Positions 54,478 to 63,914 of a stretch of 64,000 nucleotides of DNA are shown here, in pieces. Positions within the stretch are counted from its first letter, which is position 1; each line of letters starts with the position of its first letter. Under the pieces are notes generated by a model that saw only the letters and a list, made by a program, of their open reading frames with translations, was not told the DNA's origin and ran no database searches. Made by a program: the position numbers and the translations under genes. The stretch comes from Flavobacterium frigoris. GTDB taxonomy: Bacteria > Bacteroidota > Bacteroidia > Flavobacteriales > Flavobacteriaceae. The stretch covers positions 97,588-161,587 of the forward strand of contig NZ_FOFZ01000008.1 in the NCBI RefSeq assembly GCF_900111075.1, read 5' to 3'.

Positions 54478-54891
54478 TCATTCAGGATTTAATAAATTAA
54501 TTTTAGAAACTTCCTCTTTCCCGTAAAAACGTATAATTTCTTCTTGCTCTATTTTATTACCGTAAGCGAAAACGCGTTTCACAATCGAAACTTTCATCAA
54601 CTTCCAATCGATTCTATCAAAAGTAGTATCCCAAAATACTCCTTTTCTAAATTTAGAAAGATCCGGTTTATAACTACTATCCTTCTTGGCTTCCTTAATG
54701 TCGTAAAAAACTTGGAGAGTCATCAGGAACCCTTCTTCAAATTCCAGCTTCTCCTCTATTTTAAGCGACAAATCAACATTCATTCTCCTACTGCCTTTTA
54801 TAATCGCACCAAGAGTTTGAGGATGTTCATCAATACAAAGCGCAAATTGCCTCTTATTGATGTTCCTTTTCTTCAATTCCCGCTCGACCAT
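54478..54891 (-). CDS. HTH antitoxin-like protein with DUF6922-type C-terminus (orphan, start unclear)
   Basis: Frame encodes a HigA-like helix-turn-helix (KRNINKRQFALCIDEHPQTLGAIIKGSRRMN) followed by a segment (DLSKFRKGVFWDTTFDRIDW ... RVFAYGNKIEQEEIIRFYG) that resembles DUF6922. In Bacteroidota such proteins usually precede an AbiEii-type or other toxin gene. Here nothing follows before dnaK. The expected N-terminus (FSIKTIDIIKGIHPGK) lies upstream in frame but has no ATG, GTG or TTG near it: the only options are ATG at 54891, inside the domain, or a TTG at 55020. An ATT sits where homologues start. The gene may be decaying. Confidence 0.6.
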   Translation of the reverse strand: MVERELKKRNINKRQFALCIDEHPQTLGAIIKGSRRMNVDLSLKIEEKLEFEEGFLMTLQVFYDIKEAKKDSSYKPDLSKFRKGVFWDTTFDRIDWKLMKVSIVKRVFAYGNKIEQEEIIRFYGKEEVSKINLLNPE

Positions 54892-55131
54892 TTTTCCGGG
54901 GTGAATTCCTTTTATAATGTCAATCGTTTTAATACTAAAAATGTAAACAAAATTGTTTATATATCTTTTAATTTGATATTTAAACTCTTGGTAAAAATAA
55001 GCCCTAAACGTTACATTCAAAAAAACAACAAGAAAAGTTTAACTTTATCCATTTCTAGACAATAAAAAAGTTGCCTAATTTTGGGATTTACCCTTTCAAA
55101 TCAAACTATAATAACCCGAAACATTAAAAAA

Positions 55132-55821
55132 ATGGAAAACCACACTATCGCATCAAGCAGCATTACTTTTTTAAAAAATCTAGAAAAGAACAACAATAGA
55201 GACTGGTTTACCGAAAATAAAACACAATACACAGCAGCACAAAGCAACATTATTGCGTTTGCAGACCAACTAATAACGTTAATGAACGCGCATGACGCCA
55301 TTGAAAACGGTTCTGGAAAGAAAAGTTTGTATCGTATTTATAACGATGTCCGCTTCAGTAAAGACAAATCTCCTTACAAGCCTCGATTCGCATTAGGTCT
55401 ACAAAGAGCGACAACTTCAAAAAGAGGTGGCTACTACTTGCATATACAGCCTGCTAATAATTTTCTAGCTTGTGGTTTTTTCTCCCCTAATTCAGATGAT
55501 CTGAAAAGAATAAGAAAAGATATCGAACTTAATTCAGCAACGTGGCGCAAAATTTTAAACTCAAAATCGATAAAGGATAATTTTGTGGAATTAGCAGGGA
55601 ATAAAGTTCCTACGTCACCAAGAGGATTTGCTAAAGACCATGAAGCCATCGATTTAATTCGGCACAAACAATTTATCTTGAGACATAATTTTACAGATCA
55701 AGAAGTAATTGATCCTCAGTTTGTTTTCAAGGCAAACGAAATATTTCAATCTGTCCGACCCTTTTTTGACTACCTAAGTGTTGTTCTTACAACTGATTTA
55801 AATGGAGAAACTATAATTTAA
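55132..55821 (+). CDS. TIGR02453 / DUF2461 family protein
   Basis: A 229-residue soluble protein. Family pattern: TFLKNLEKNNNRDWFTENKTQY at the N-terminus, then LYRIYNDVRFSKDKSPYKPRFALGL and GYYLHIQPANNFLACGFFSPNSDDLKRIR, which match DUF2461 (TIGR02453). The function is unknown. The ATG at 55132 matches family N-termini; an in-frame alternative start at 55081 would add 17 residues. It is divergent from the antitoxin-like gene. The C-terminus (FFDYLSVVLTTDLNGETII) is complete. Confidence 0.85.
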   Translation: MENHTIASSSITFLKNLEKNNNRDWFTENKTQYTAAQSNIIAFADQLITLMNAHDAIENGSGKKSLYRIYNDVRFSKDKSPYKPRFALGLQRATTSKRGGYYLHIQPANNFLACGFFSPNSDDLKRIRKDIELNSATWRKILNSKSIKDNFVELAGNKVPTSPRGFAKDHEAIDLIRHKQFILRHNFTDQEVIDPQFVFKANEIFQSVRPFFDYLSVVLTTDLNGETII

Positions 55822-55974
55822 AACAGTCTCCAAGTACCTCAACATCCTTTTAAATAATTAAATAAACGATTACATTATTTAAACCACATTCTGGCTTTAG
55901 AACAATTGCTAACAAATCCACAATTAAAGTATATTAAACTATCTTTGAACTCTCAAAAAATAAAAGTAAAAAAC

Positions 55975-56364
55975 ATGTTTACCCTAGAACAAATTAAAAA
56001 AGCACATGATAAAGTGCAAACTGGAGCTGATTTTCCAAATTACATACAAGACTTAATCAATTTAGGTGTAAAAGGATATGATACGATTGTCAACGACGGG
56101 CGTGTTGCCTACTATGGAGACAATGACTATTCCGCGAGCACTGATAAAAAATACGATGTAATTAAGATTGCTTCAAATGCAAATAAAGAACGTTTTATAG
56201 AGTTTTTGGTAATGCATCAAGACGGACAAACTGATTATTTTACTTTTTGCCAACAAGCAGCCCAATCTGGAATTGCTAAATGGCGTGTGGACATCATCGA
56301 AATGACCTGCACTTATTTTGATACAGCAGGAGATGCCATTGTAATCGAAAAAATCCCAAATTAA
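55975..56364 (+). CDS. DUF1398 family protein
   Basis: A 129-residue small soluble protein, MFTLEQIKKAHDKVQTGADFPNYIQDLINLGV onward, matching DUF1398 (phage-envelope-like/YbcV family). It has VAYYGDNDYSASTDKKYDVIKIA and a C-terminal GIAKWRVDIIEMTCTYFDTAGD. No function is established. ATG at 55975 fits the family; an upstream in-frame alternative at 55906 does not. A TATCTTTG -7-like box lies at 55940-55947, without a clear -33 partner. A terminator follows at 56447-56477. Confidence 0.8.
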   Translation: MFTLEQIKKAHDKVQTGADFPNYIQDLINLGVKGYDTIVNDGRVAYYGDNDYSASTDKKYDVIKIASNANKERFIEFLVMHQDGQTDYFTFCQQAAQSGIAKWRVDIIEMTCTYFDTAGDAIVIEKIPN

Positions 56365-56446
56365 TTTTCTCTTTGTATACACCGAGTCATTCCATACCAT
56401 GATGCACATTCTTAATTGTGTGACAATAAAAGAAAAATAAAGGCAT

Positions 56447-56477
56447 AAAAAAACGGGAATAAATCCCGTTTTTTTTT
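56447..56477. terminator. Bidirectional terminator
   Basis: AAAAAAACGGGA-ataaa-TCCCGTTTTTTT, a 12-bp stem with T tracts on both strands, between the DUF1398 gene and the convergent TonB receptor gene. Confidence 0.92.
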
Positions 56478-56495
56478 GTCTTTGGTAATCTACCT

Positions 56496-59111
56496 TTAAA
56501 ACTTAAAGTTTAATCCCGCTGTAAATGTAGTTCCGCTAAATCCAAATTGATTTACTTCCCAAGCATATTTAAAACGACCTCCCAAATCAGTTACAACATC
56601 TCCTTTTGGATCCAATTTGTCTGGATACACATTGAATAAATTGTTTACCATCACATTAGCAGATATCGTACTTGTAAATTTATAAGCAACACCTAAGTCC
56701 GTAATAACCTTTCCTGCAAAAGTTTGATCTTTCGAGATATCAGTAGCGTGTTGCCAAGTAACTTCGCCAAAATAAGTGTTATTAAACATAAAAGTTGTTT
56801 TTTTTAAATCATAATTAGCCCCTAACAGTACTTTTGTATTAGGTCTAGCACTTAGAATTCTACCTTGCTCTTTACGGTTGAAAATATCATATCCGTTAGT
56901 CTTCAAAATAGATGGTGTAGCAATTTGTCCGTCAATTTTAGTATTAGCAATATTAGATGCTAAACTAAGTCCAAGTCTACCAGTTCCTATTTCTAAGTTT
57001 TTATAATTCAAAACTACATCAACACCTTTAGTTATTGTATTAACTGCGTTTATAAAAAACTTCATACTTGTAATATCATTAGCAATTAAAACCTGTTCAA
57101 CTGGGTTTGTCGTTGTGTCATCTCCGTCAAAGCCAACCTCTCCAGAAAACAATACGCGGTCTTTTACCTTTATATGGTAGAAATCAAGCGAAGCCGAAAA
57201 ATTTGCCCCTGATCTAAAAGTAATACCTGTTGAAATATTTTGTGATTTCTCAGCATGCAGTTGAGGAACTCCTAAACCTATAACTGCTGGATCCACATTA
57301 TTAAAAGTTCCTTGATTAGAAATTGTACCTCCAGAAACAAGAGTTTGGATATTACTCAAGTAAATTTGGTGCAAAGCTGGAGCTCTAAATCCTGTACTAA
57401 ATGAAGCACGTATAGCAACATCATTATTAAGTTTGTAACGAGAGTTTACTTTCCAAGAAACATTATCCCCAAAATCTGAATAGTTCTCATATCTTACAGA
57501 TCCTCCTATTAAAAAAGCCTCTGTCATATCGTAATCTAAAGTAGTGTATACACCAAAGTTATTACGATCTTTTTTTAATGCATTGGCAGGTTGTAATCCA
57601 GGGAATGATTGTGCTCCACCTCCTGCATAAGACTCTTCCTGACCCGCTCTAGCTTCAAACTGTTCTTTTCTTAATTCTGTTCCAAACCCGAAAGTTACTT
57701 TGTCAAAAGTTCTGCTAAAATCAGCATTACCTACCAACTGGCTAAAAGAATATCCCCCAACATTGAACTCAGTAGGACTGTTTGCTCCTAAAGATACATT
57801 CAATGTATTTCCTACTGTGTAATCTACCTTATTAGAGCCAGCCGTTAAACTGAAATCTGCGTTAAAACCAAACACAGTTGATTTTATTCCAATAGATCCT
57901 AGATTATCGAATACATCTGTATTAAATGTAGGTTGGAATCCATTATAAGTTGTACCTGCTTCGTGCAATAAATTGTTTGGATCTGAAACCCAGTACGGAG
58001 CTCTATACAAAGCAAAACTGGTTCCTTTTCTAATATTAACATCTCCAAAAGCATAAAGCGTAGTTTTATCAGAAAGTGGGTATTCCGCATTAACTACTAA
58101 AGCTCCCATTTTAGAATCAGGCTGTCCAATAGTCATCCCTAAATCCGGATTTCTACTTAACCAGTCGGCCCATTGTGGTTCCTTTGAATCTTCAAATAAA
58201 TCGTCTTTTCCTGGCTTTCCAGCTCTGTTGGTTTTCTTTTGATCCAAATACGAAAGATTAAAATTCACAAAACCTTTGTCCGCAATTTTAAACCCTGAGT
58301 TTAAATCTGCTCCAAAATTGAAACCATCTCCTTCTGAAGTTACTCCAGATGTGAGGTTTACTTCTGTAAAATTAGTTTGCTTTTTAAGGATAATATTTAC
58401 TACTCCTGCAATTGCATCAGATCCGTATTGAGAAGAAGCTCCGTCACGCAGTACTTCCACTCTTTCGATAGCAGAAAAAGGAATACTTTTCATATCTGTT
58501 CCTACCTCTCCTTTACCTGGAGTATCATTTATGTACACTAATGCACTTTGATTTTTTCTTTTTCCGTTTACCAAAACTAAGGTACGACTTGGCCCTAAAC
58601 CACGTAAATCAGCCGGATCAAAATGCGCAGTTGCGTCAGAAATAGCTTGAGTACTTGAATTAAATGAAGGGATTTTATAGGCTAACATTTTATCAAAAGT
58701 TACCTGTCCACTTGATTTTAGATCTTCAGCGTACAACTTATCAATTGGCACAGCCGAGTTTAATACACTTCGCACTTTTGATCTGTTTCCGGTAACAACA
58801 ACCTCATCTAAACTGTTATTAGGATCTAATTTAAAAATGATAGCAGCACCAGCACTAGTTACCTCAATACTTTTATTTTGAAATCCCACATATTTAGCGA
58901 TTAAAGTAACCGGAAAACTTTTTACTTTAATTTCAAAATTACCATTCCCATCCGTGGTAACACCATTAGAAGTTTCTTTATCAACAACATTTGAATAAGG
59001 CAGCGCTTGCCCATTCTCATCCGTCACAATCCCTTTGATTGTTTGGGCATTCATAACTGTGGGTCCTATTATCATAAATAGTACGCCTAAAAAAAATTGG
59101 TTAAATTTCAT
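56496..59111 (-). CDS. TonB-dependent outer membrane receptor
   Basis: An 871-residue outer-membrane receptor with a signal peptide (cleavage near VMNAQT). An N-terminal carboxypeptidase-regulatory-like domain (KGIVTDENGQALPYSNV to about 95) is followed by the plug (VLNSAVPIDKLYAEDLKSSG, LRGLGPSRTLVLVNGKR, ERVEVLRDGASSQYGSDAIAGVVNIILKK) and a long beta-barrel ending in the aromatic GLNFKF. Such proteins take up iron complexes, vitamins or sugars using TonB energy. No SusD partner or regulator is near, so it is probably not a polysaccharide-locus SusC. A TAGCTTTG box at 59149-59156 may be its -7 element. Confidence 0.92.
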   Translation of the reverse strand: MKFNQFFLGVLFMIIGPTVMNAQTIKGIVTDENGQALPYSNVVDKETSNGVTTDGNGNFEIKVKSFPVTLIAKYVGFQNKSIEVTSAGAAIIFKLDPNNSLDEVVVTGNRSKVRSVLNSAVPIDKLYAEDLKSSGQVTFDKMLAYKIPSFNSSTQAISDATAHFDPADLRGLGPSRTLVLVNGKRKNQSALVYINDTPGKGEVGTDMKSIPFSAIERVEVLRDGASSQYGSDAIAGVVNIILKKQTNFTEVNLTSGVTSEGDGFNFGADLNSGFKIADKGFVNFNLSYLDQKKTNRAGKPGKDDLFEDSKEPQWADWLSRNPDLGMTIGQPDSKMGALVVNAEYPLSDKTTLYAFGDVNIRKGTSFALYRAPYWVSDPNNLLHEAGTTYNGFQPTFNTDVFDNLGSIGIKSTVFGFNADFSLTAGSNKVDYTVGNTLNVSLGANSPTEFNVGGYSFSQLVGNADFSRTFDKVTFGFGTELRKEQFEARAGQEESYAGGGAQSFPGLQPANALKKDRNNFGVYTTLDYDMTEAFLIGGSVRYENYSDFGDNVSWKVNSRYKLNNDVAIRASFSTGFRAPALHQIYLSNIQTLVSGGTISNQGTFNNVDPAVIGLGVPQLHAEKSQNISTGITFRSGANFSASLDFYHIKVKDRVLFSGEVGFDGDDTTTNPVEQVLIANDITSMKFFINAVNTITKGVDVVLNYKNLEIGTGRLGLSLASNIANTKIDGQIATPSILKTNGYDIFNRKEQGRILSARPNTKVLLGANYDLKKTTFMFNNTYFGEVTWQHATDISKDQTFAGKVITDLGVAYKFTSTISANVMVNNLFNVYPDKLDPKGDVVTDLGGRFKYAWEVNQFGFSGTTFTAGLNFKF

Positions 59112-59644
59112 AAATAGTTTTTTTGGGTTTTTAATATATTGCAGTGACCAAAGCTATTCTTTTTTGTTAAAGAAACCTTAATAAAATAAGTTTTTTATTT
59201 AAAAAATATAAATATCACATTTTGACCTTTTTTGTTAAAAACCCTTATGGACGCTGCTATCTATAAATTTAAATAGCCGTTATCAACCACGCAATTATTA
59301 GGTTTGTGCCCACTAGAAAATCAAAATATAATTAAGTTACGCACCTCGATTCTTGTATGATTTTCTATTAAAAACATATGGCTTCGGAAACTGCAAAATT
59401 ATAAGGTAAGGGTGATTCTATATTTTAAAATGCTGATGTCCTGAGAAATGAATCATAATACTGCAAAATGAAAAACATAGTAATGTAAACTAAGTTCACT
59501 GTCACCCAATAAAAAAAGTATTTATGAAGTCGGTGAAGCTAGAGATTTTGTACTCACAAAAAATCAAAAAAAGGATACTTTATGATGCAGTAGCAACCCG
59601 TTAAGAAAGCGTATTATAATTCTAAAAATGGAATCCTTTATTTA
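59112..59644. other. Intergenic region without recognised gene
   Basis: About 530 bp of AT-rich sequence between the TonB receptor and the SDR gene. It contains the receptor's upstream region (TAGCTTTG on minus at 59149-59156). A frame from 59524 of about 26 codons, rich in Lys, resembles nothing I know. No tRNA or RNA gene seen. Confidence 0.4.
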
Positions 59645-61198
59645 TCACCAAGGAATCGGATTGTAATCTTTCAAGAATTTTCCACACCAATGTTTTCCAG
59701 TATTTATGCCGTCAAACAAAGGATCCATTACGCGCGCTGCACCATCCACAATATCGAGAGGCGGTTGAAAATCTTCCAGTTCCTGTTTCTTCTTAGCTAA
59801 TTCTGCAGGATCCTCGTCGGTTACCCAACCGGTATCCACTGCATTCATGAAGATTCCGTCTTTTGCTAATTCGCCTGCGGCGGTGTGCGTAAGCATATTC
59901 AATGCCGCTTTGGCCATATTAGTATGGGGATGGCGAGCTTCTTTAAAAAAGCGATGAAACTTTCCTTCCATTGCCGAAACATTGATGATGTGTTTTTGTC
60001 CCGTGTTGTCTTTCTTCATTATTTCCGAAAGACGGTTACACAACACAAATGGCGCTACTGAATTCACCAGTTGCACTTCAATCATTTCTGTCGTTTCAAT
60101 TTGTCCCAATCGCAAACGCCAGCTGTTTGTCTTTCTTAAATCCACTTGCTGCAAATCGGCATCCAACTCTCCTTCTGGAAACACTTCATTTGCTGCAAGC
60201 GTATTGTCAAAACTATACGGAATCTGAGATAATTTGGCGGAAGCCCGTAAACCAATCCCAGGTTCTGGTCCATGCCAAGTCACCGGCATATTTTGATTAG
60301 AAGAAGCTCCTGTGGTCAATACTTTTAATTCCTGCAAACAATCGGTGTGATCCATTAATAAATCCTGTGCTTGCTTTGGGAAGGCGCTTATCGGGCGCTC
60401 TTCGTTTGCCATTAAATGAGTATAGAATCCAGCTGGTCTTCTAACCGTTTGAGCTGCATTATTAATAAGAATATCGAGACGCTCGTATTTTTGTTCTATA
60501 AAATTGCAAAAAATCTCTACACTAGGAATGTGTCGTAAATCTAACCCGTGAATTTTCAGGTTGTGTCCCCAATCCATGAAATCTGGTTCTTTAGAAAAAC
60601 GCAAAGCCGAATCTACAGGAAAACGGGTCGTCGCAATAACAGTTGCTCCTCCACGTAAAAGCATTAAGGTAATGTGATATCCTATTTTTAATCTAGAACC
60701 AGTAATAATTGCTATTTGTCCCTTTACATCTGCAGTTTGAAAACGTTTGGCATAATTAAAATCTCCACAGTCCGTACACATCGTATCATAAAAGTGGTGC
60801 ATTTTTGTAAATGGGGCTTTACATACGTAACAATTTCTGGGCGTTTCCAGTTCTAATTGTTCTTTATTGGCGAGATCATTAAACGCCAATAGTTTTGGCG
60901 CTATAAATATACTCGCTTCCCGGGCGTGTCGTATTCCGGTCTCTTTGCGGGCAGTTTTGTCTTGCTTTTCTTTTTTGCGTTTAGCGACTAACCTTCCGTC
61001 TTTTTTACGTCGGGAAAGTTCGTCTCGATCCGGTCGCGAAAACATTCCTGCCGCTTTGATTAAGGCCGTTCTCTGGTCTTTCTCAATATCGAATATCTCG
61101 TCGGTATTCGAATTTAATTGTGCCAATATGGCGATGCATCTATCAATTTCATCTGAAGTTATTGCGGTTTTAGGCATTATTTCATCTTTCGTCATCAT
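59645..61198 (-). CDS. SDR-family protein with zinc-ribbon N-terminal domain
   Basis: A 517-residue protein. An N-terminal basic, helical part (about 1-105) is followed by two CxxC pairs (CYVC at 123-126, CTDC at 141-144), a probable zinc ribbon, then a Rossmann SDR domain: [14 protein letters not shown] for NAD(P) binding, [20 protein letters not shown] for the catalytic Ser. Where classical SDRs have Tyr-x3-Lys, this protein reads HTNMAKAAL, so Thr occupies the Tyr position. A long insertion precedes the Ser motif. Starting ATG is at 61198 or 61195; an upstream TTG is unlikely. Substrate and activity are unknown. Confidence 0.75.
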   Translation of the reverse strand: MMTKDEIMPKTAITSDEIDRCIAILAQLNSNTDEIFDIEKDQRTALIKAAGMFSRPDRDELSRRKKDGRLVAKRKKEKQDKTARKETGIRHAREASIFIAPKLLAFNDLANKEQLELETPRNCYVCKAPFTKMHHFYDTMCTDCGDFNYAKRFQTADVKGQIAIITGSRLKIGYHITLMLLRGGATVIATTRFPVDSALRFSKEPDFMDWGHNLKIHGLDLRHIPSVEIFCNFIEQKYERLDILINNAAQTVRRPAGFYTHLMANEERPISAFPKQAQDLLMDHTDCLQELKVLTTGASSNQNMPVTWHGPEPGIGLRASAKLSQIPYSFDNTLAANEVFPEGELDADLQQVDLRKTNSWRLRLGQIETTEMIEVQLVNSVAPFVLCNRLSEIMKKDNTGQKHIINVSAMEGKFHRFFKEARHPHTNMAKAALNMLTHTAAGELAKDGIFMNAVDTGWVTDEDPAELAKKKQELEDFQPPLDIVDGAARVMDPLFDGINTGKHWCGKFLKDYNPIPW

Positions 61199-61213
61199 AA
61201 AAACAGGGATCAA

Positions 61214-61574
61214 TCTTGGCTAAAATACCAAGGGCGCAAATATAGTTTTAAAATCTTTCCCCTACTTGCTTTTTTTCTGTTAGTACTAATCGTTCCAAAA
61301 AAGTACATAACTTAGTCGTTTTTCAAAAATGGTAGAAGCAAAACATTGACATTGCCTCCTAAAATAAAAAAAGGATTACTTTGTAAATTCAAAAGAACAA
61401 AATTTATCAAAACTCTTGTTTTTTCCTATATTTACGCTTGCGGAGCATTCGTTTTATAGAAAACCATATTCAGAGCAAACAACTACAAATATGCACTGTT
61501 TTACAATTGTTTTTTATGACAAAAGAACCACAATTAATAAAAATTGAATTTAAACTTTTTAATATATAATTACA
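61214..61574. other. Divergent intergenic region
   Basis: About 360 bp between the SDR and thioesterase genes. TATATTTG on the minus strand (complement of 61238-61245) lies 40 bp before the SDR start and is a plausible -7 box; TATATTTAC near 61424 on plus may serve the thioesterase gene. No -33 boxes are convincing. No gene or RNA seen. Confidence 0.4.
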
Positions 61575-62012
61575 ATGACATCTTTCAGTAAACAATTGTC
61601 CTTTCGTTGGTCAGATTTAGACCCAAATTTCCATGTGCGTCACAGCGTGTATTACGATTTTGGTGCGCAGCATCGTATCGAGATTCTGGAAAGTCTTGGC
61701 TTGACCATGAAAGTTTTACAGGCCAATCATTTTGGCCCAATACTCTTTAGAGAAGAATGCGTTTTCAGAAATGAAATAGCGCTTTCAGACACTATATTTA
61801 TGCATACTAAAATCTCGAAAATGAGACCTGATGCTTCCCGTTGGTCTATTATACATGAATTCAAAAATGCAGATGATAAAGTATGTGCTACAATAACTGT
61901 TGACGGTGCCTGGATGGATACAAAACTACGAAAAATAGCCAACCCAACTCCTGAAATAGCAATGAAAACAATGAATAGCATGCCAAAAACAGCCGATTTT
62001 ATTGAACTTTAA
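61575..62012 (+). CDS. Acyl-CoA thioesterase (hotdog fold, 4HBT-like)
   Basis: A 145-residue hotdog-fold enzyme. The N-terminal KQLSFRWSDLDPNFHVRHSVYYDFGAQHRIEIL corresponds to the catalytic loop of 4-hydroxybenzoyl-CoA-type thioesterases (usual form RWSDxDxxGHVNN), with Asp as the likely nucleophile or base. The Gly-His of the family is replaced by FHVRH, common in some Bacteroidota members. It probably hydrolyses acyl-CoA; substrate unknown. It stands alone and is followed by a strong terminator. Confidence 0.8.
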   Translation: MTSFSKQLSFRWSDLDPNFHVRHSVYYDFGAQHRIEILESLGLTMKVLQANHFGPILFREECVFRNEIALSDTIFMHTKISKMRPDASRWSIIHEFKNADDKVCATITVDGAWMDTKLRKIANPTPEIAMKTMNSMPKTADFIEL

Positions 62013-62076
62013 ATTAAGGCGGTTCTATACATTGCAAACGGAATTCTCAATTTAAAATAGAATTAATCAACTACAT

Positions 62077-62120
62077 AAAGACTAATTATCAATGTTTTGC
62101 ATTGCTAATTAGTCTTTTTT
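62077..62120 (+). terminator. Thioesterase terminator
   Basis: AAAGACTAATTA pairs with TAATTAGTCTTT; the interior CAATG/CATTG extends the stem beyond one mismatch. Six T follow. It is 65 bp beyond the thioesterase stop. Confidence 0.9.
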
Positions 62121-62221
62121 ATTTACATTAGTTCAATAGGATAAAAAGAGACTTGCTCACCCATCGCATTGCATCTACTTTGAGTGATAAAGTTAAAAAA
62201 TACTAATATTAAGATTGGCAA

Positions 62222-62992
62222 ATGAAACGTAAAATCGGCATTGTTTTATCAGGAGGTGGCGCCAGAGGAATTGCCCATTTAGGAGTTTTAAAAGCGTTGG
62301 AAGAATTTGGAGTTGTACCCACACATATTTCAGGAACTAGCGCAGGAGCGATTGCAGGCGCATTTTATGCATCAGGCTATTCAATCCCTGAAATCGTAAG
62401 CATATTAAAGAAAGGACAGATCTTTAATTTCTCTAATATTCTAATAAAGAGACAGGGTCTGTTTGCGATGAAAGGATTTCATGATATTTATAAAGAATAT
62501 TTTTCCACTGATTCTTTTGAGGACCTCAACATACCACTGTACATAGCTGCTACTGATATTTTAAAAGGAGAACTGGTTTACTTTTCATCTGGAAACCTTT
62601 CCCAAGCGTTGATGGCTTCTTCCTGTATTCCATTGTTGTTTCAACCTGTAAATTACAATGACACTTTATTTGTAGATGGTGGCGTACTCAATAATTTCCC
62701 TACTGAACCGTTAACTGGGCAATGCGATATTATTATAGGAAGTTATGTAAATTCAATCAAGAAAGAGGTCGATCAAGTGCATATGAATAACATTGTTGAC
62801 CGCTGTTTTCATTTGGCGATGAAAAGTTCTGTTCAAAGTAAAATAGACAGTTGTACTTTATACATCGAACCACCAAACATGAGTCAATTTAGCCTTTTTA
62901 ATCTAAAAAGAGCCGATGAAATTTTTGATTATGGTTATCAATATGCGCTAACTTTCGAAAAACAAATAAAAGAGCTAGACCTTGCTTTGTAG
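62222..62992 (+). CDS. Patatin-like phospholipase
   Basis: A 256-residue cytoplasmic lipase of the patatin/RssA type. Motifs: oxyanion loop LSGGGARGIAHLGVL at the N-terminus, nucleophile GTSAGA (Ser in GxSxG) and VDGGVLNNFP, giving the Ser-Asp dyad. It probably hydrolyses membrane phospholipids or lysophospholipids. Length matches small bacterial patatins such as RssA. No signal peptide. It lies alone between the thioesterase terminator and the HPF gene. Confidence 0.9.
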   Translation: MKRKIGIVLSGGGARGIAHLGVLKALEEFGVVPTHISGTSAGAIAGAFYASGYSIPEIVSILKKGQIFNFSNILIKRQGLFAMKGFHDIYKEYFSTDSFEDLNIPLYIAATDILKGELVYFSSGNLSQALMASSCIPLLFQPVNYNDTLFVDGGVLNNFPTEPLTGQCDIIIGSYVNSIKKEVDQVHMNNIVDRCFHLAMKSSVQSKIDSCTLYIEPPNMSQFSLFNLKRADEIFDYGYQYALTFEKQIKELDLAL

Positions 62993-63222
62993 ACTATCGC
63001 ACAATTATTAATCCCAGATTAATTGCTTTTTTTAAATCCAACAAATATCGAGTCAAATAAATCACTTTCTTTTATTTTTAGTTTGTTTAACATTCTAAAT
63101 TTTACTTTTATGAATTTAATGCGTAAATTTGAATAGCGCTCGAATTTCATATTTCGCATTTAAAATGCCTTTTATAGCAGTCCTTTTTTTCGATAATACT
63201 AACATTAAAAAAAATAGTAACC

Positions 63223-63522
63223 ATGGAAATAAATACTCAATTTGTACAAGCAGAAACGAAAAATACAGCAGATGCTTTAGTGACCGAAAAATTAAAACAG
63301 TTAGAAAAACACTATGATTGGATTATTCGAGCTGATGTTAAATTTAAAGAAGAAAAAGAAACTTACGGCAAAGGTAAGATATGCGAAGTTCTATTGAGTT
63401 GCCCTGGTCCACGAATATTTGCCTCATCTAATGAAGATAGCTTTGAAGCTGCGGCCGCTGAAACAATTAGAGATCTAGAAATACAGTTAAAAAAACGTAA
63501 AAGTGAGATGCAAGAGCATTAA
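63223..63522 (+). CDS. hpf: Ribosome hibernation-promoting factor, HPF/YfiA family
   Basis: Binds the 30S subunit at the mRNA/tRNA channel and stores ribosomes in stationary phase. The 99-residue protein is the short form: MEINTQFVQAETKNTADALVTEKLKQLEKHYDW, then DVKFKEEK and SSNEDSFEAAAAETIRDLEIQLKKRKSEM, the family's beta1-alpha1 and final helix. A TAAATTTG -7-like box lies at 63124-63131, giving a leader of about 90 nt. The tRNA/tuf cluster that often follows hpf in Flavobacteria is not found in the remaining 478 bp. Confidence 0.92.
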   Translation: MEINTQFVQAETKNTADALVTEKLKQLEKHYDWIIRADVKFKEEKETYGKGKICEVLLSCPGPRIFASSNEDSFEAAAAETIRDLEIQLKKRKSEMQEH

Positions 63523-63592
63523 ACTAAATTTATAAATCCGATAACTTGTCTTAGGCTTTTGCTTTATGATTCGTCAAGTTTAAAATAAACAG

Positions 63593-63621
63593 CTACAGCT
63601 CGAGAAGGTTGTAGTTTTTTT
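63593..63621 (+). terminator. Likely hpf terminator
   Basis: CTACAG and TTGTAG enclose a 10-nt loop and are followed by seven T, 70 bp after the hpf stop. The stem is short (6 bp with one G-T pair). Confidence 0.65.
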
Positions 63622-63779
63622 ATACATTTATAGTCGATTGCAGTAAATACCTAAATACTTGCCTAATGCAAGTGACGGATTCATAGTGCTGCGTCGTAAC
63701 TTTTACTTTGTGGCGTTTATGGTTTAACCTAAAGTATTTTATAATCATGTGAACTGTTGCTCCTTTAAACAAATAAATT
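63622..63779. other. Intergenic sequence, no gene recognised
   Basis: Between the hpf terminator and the gene remnant. A minus-strand open frame runs through here but has no family resemblance and overlaps the plus-strand remnant, so it is not called. No tRNA found. Confidence 0.4.
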
Positions 63780-63914
63780 TTGGACAACAAAACCTCCCAA
63801 CATATATTAAGCATATCGGCTAACCTACTCGGTTTTTGCCTGTTTGTAATTACGTCACTGCACATCACCGATGCCACAAAAGACAGTCTTATCGATGAAT
63901 TCACCGGATCATAA
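63780..63914 (+). pseudogene. Remnant of a small membrane protein gene
   Basis: A plus-strand frame of 44 codons reads SQHILSISANLLGFCLFVITSLHITDATKDSLIDEFTGS before a stop. It resembles the N-terminal helix of a small Bacteroidota membrane protein of about 100-140 residues, from memory. There is no ATG, only a TTG at 63780, and no continuation is seen in other frames up to the window end. It looks truncated or degraded. Confidence is limited because the family was not searched. Confidence 0.45.

Noticed and set aside
54544..55065. 173-codon plus-strand frame over the antitoxin-like gene
   Set aside because: It lies opposite a clear HTH domain and shows no protein-like pattern of its own.
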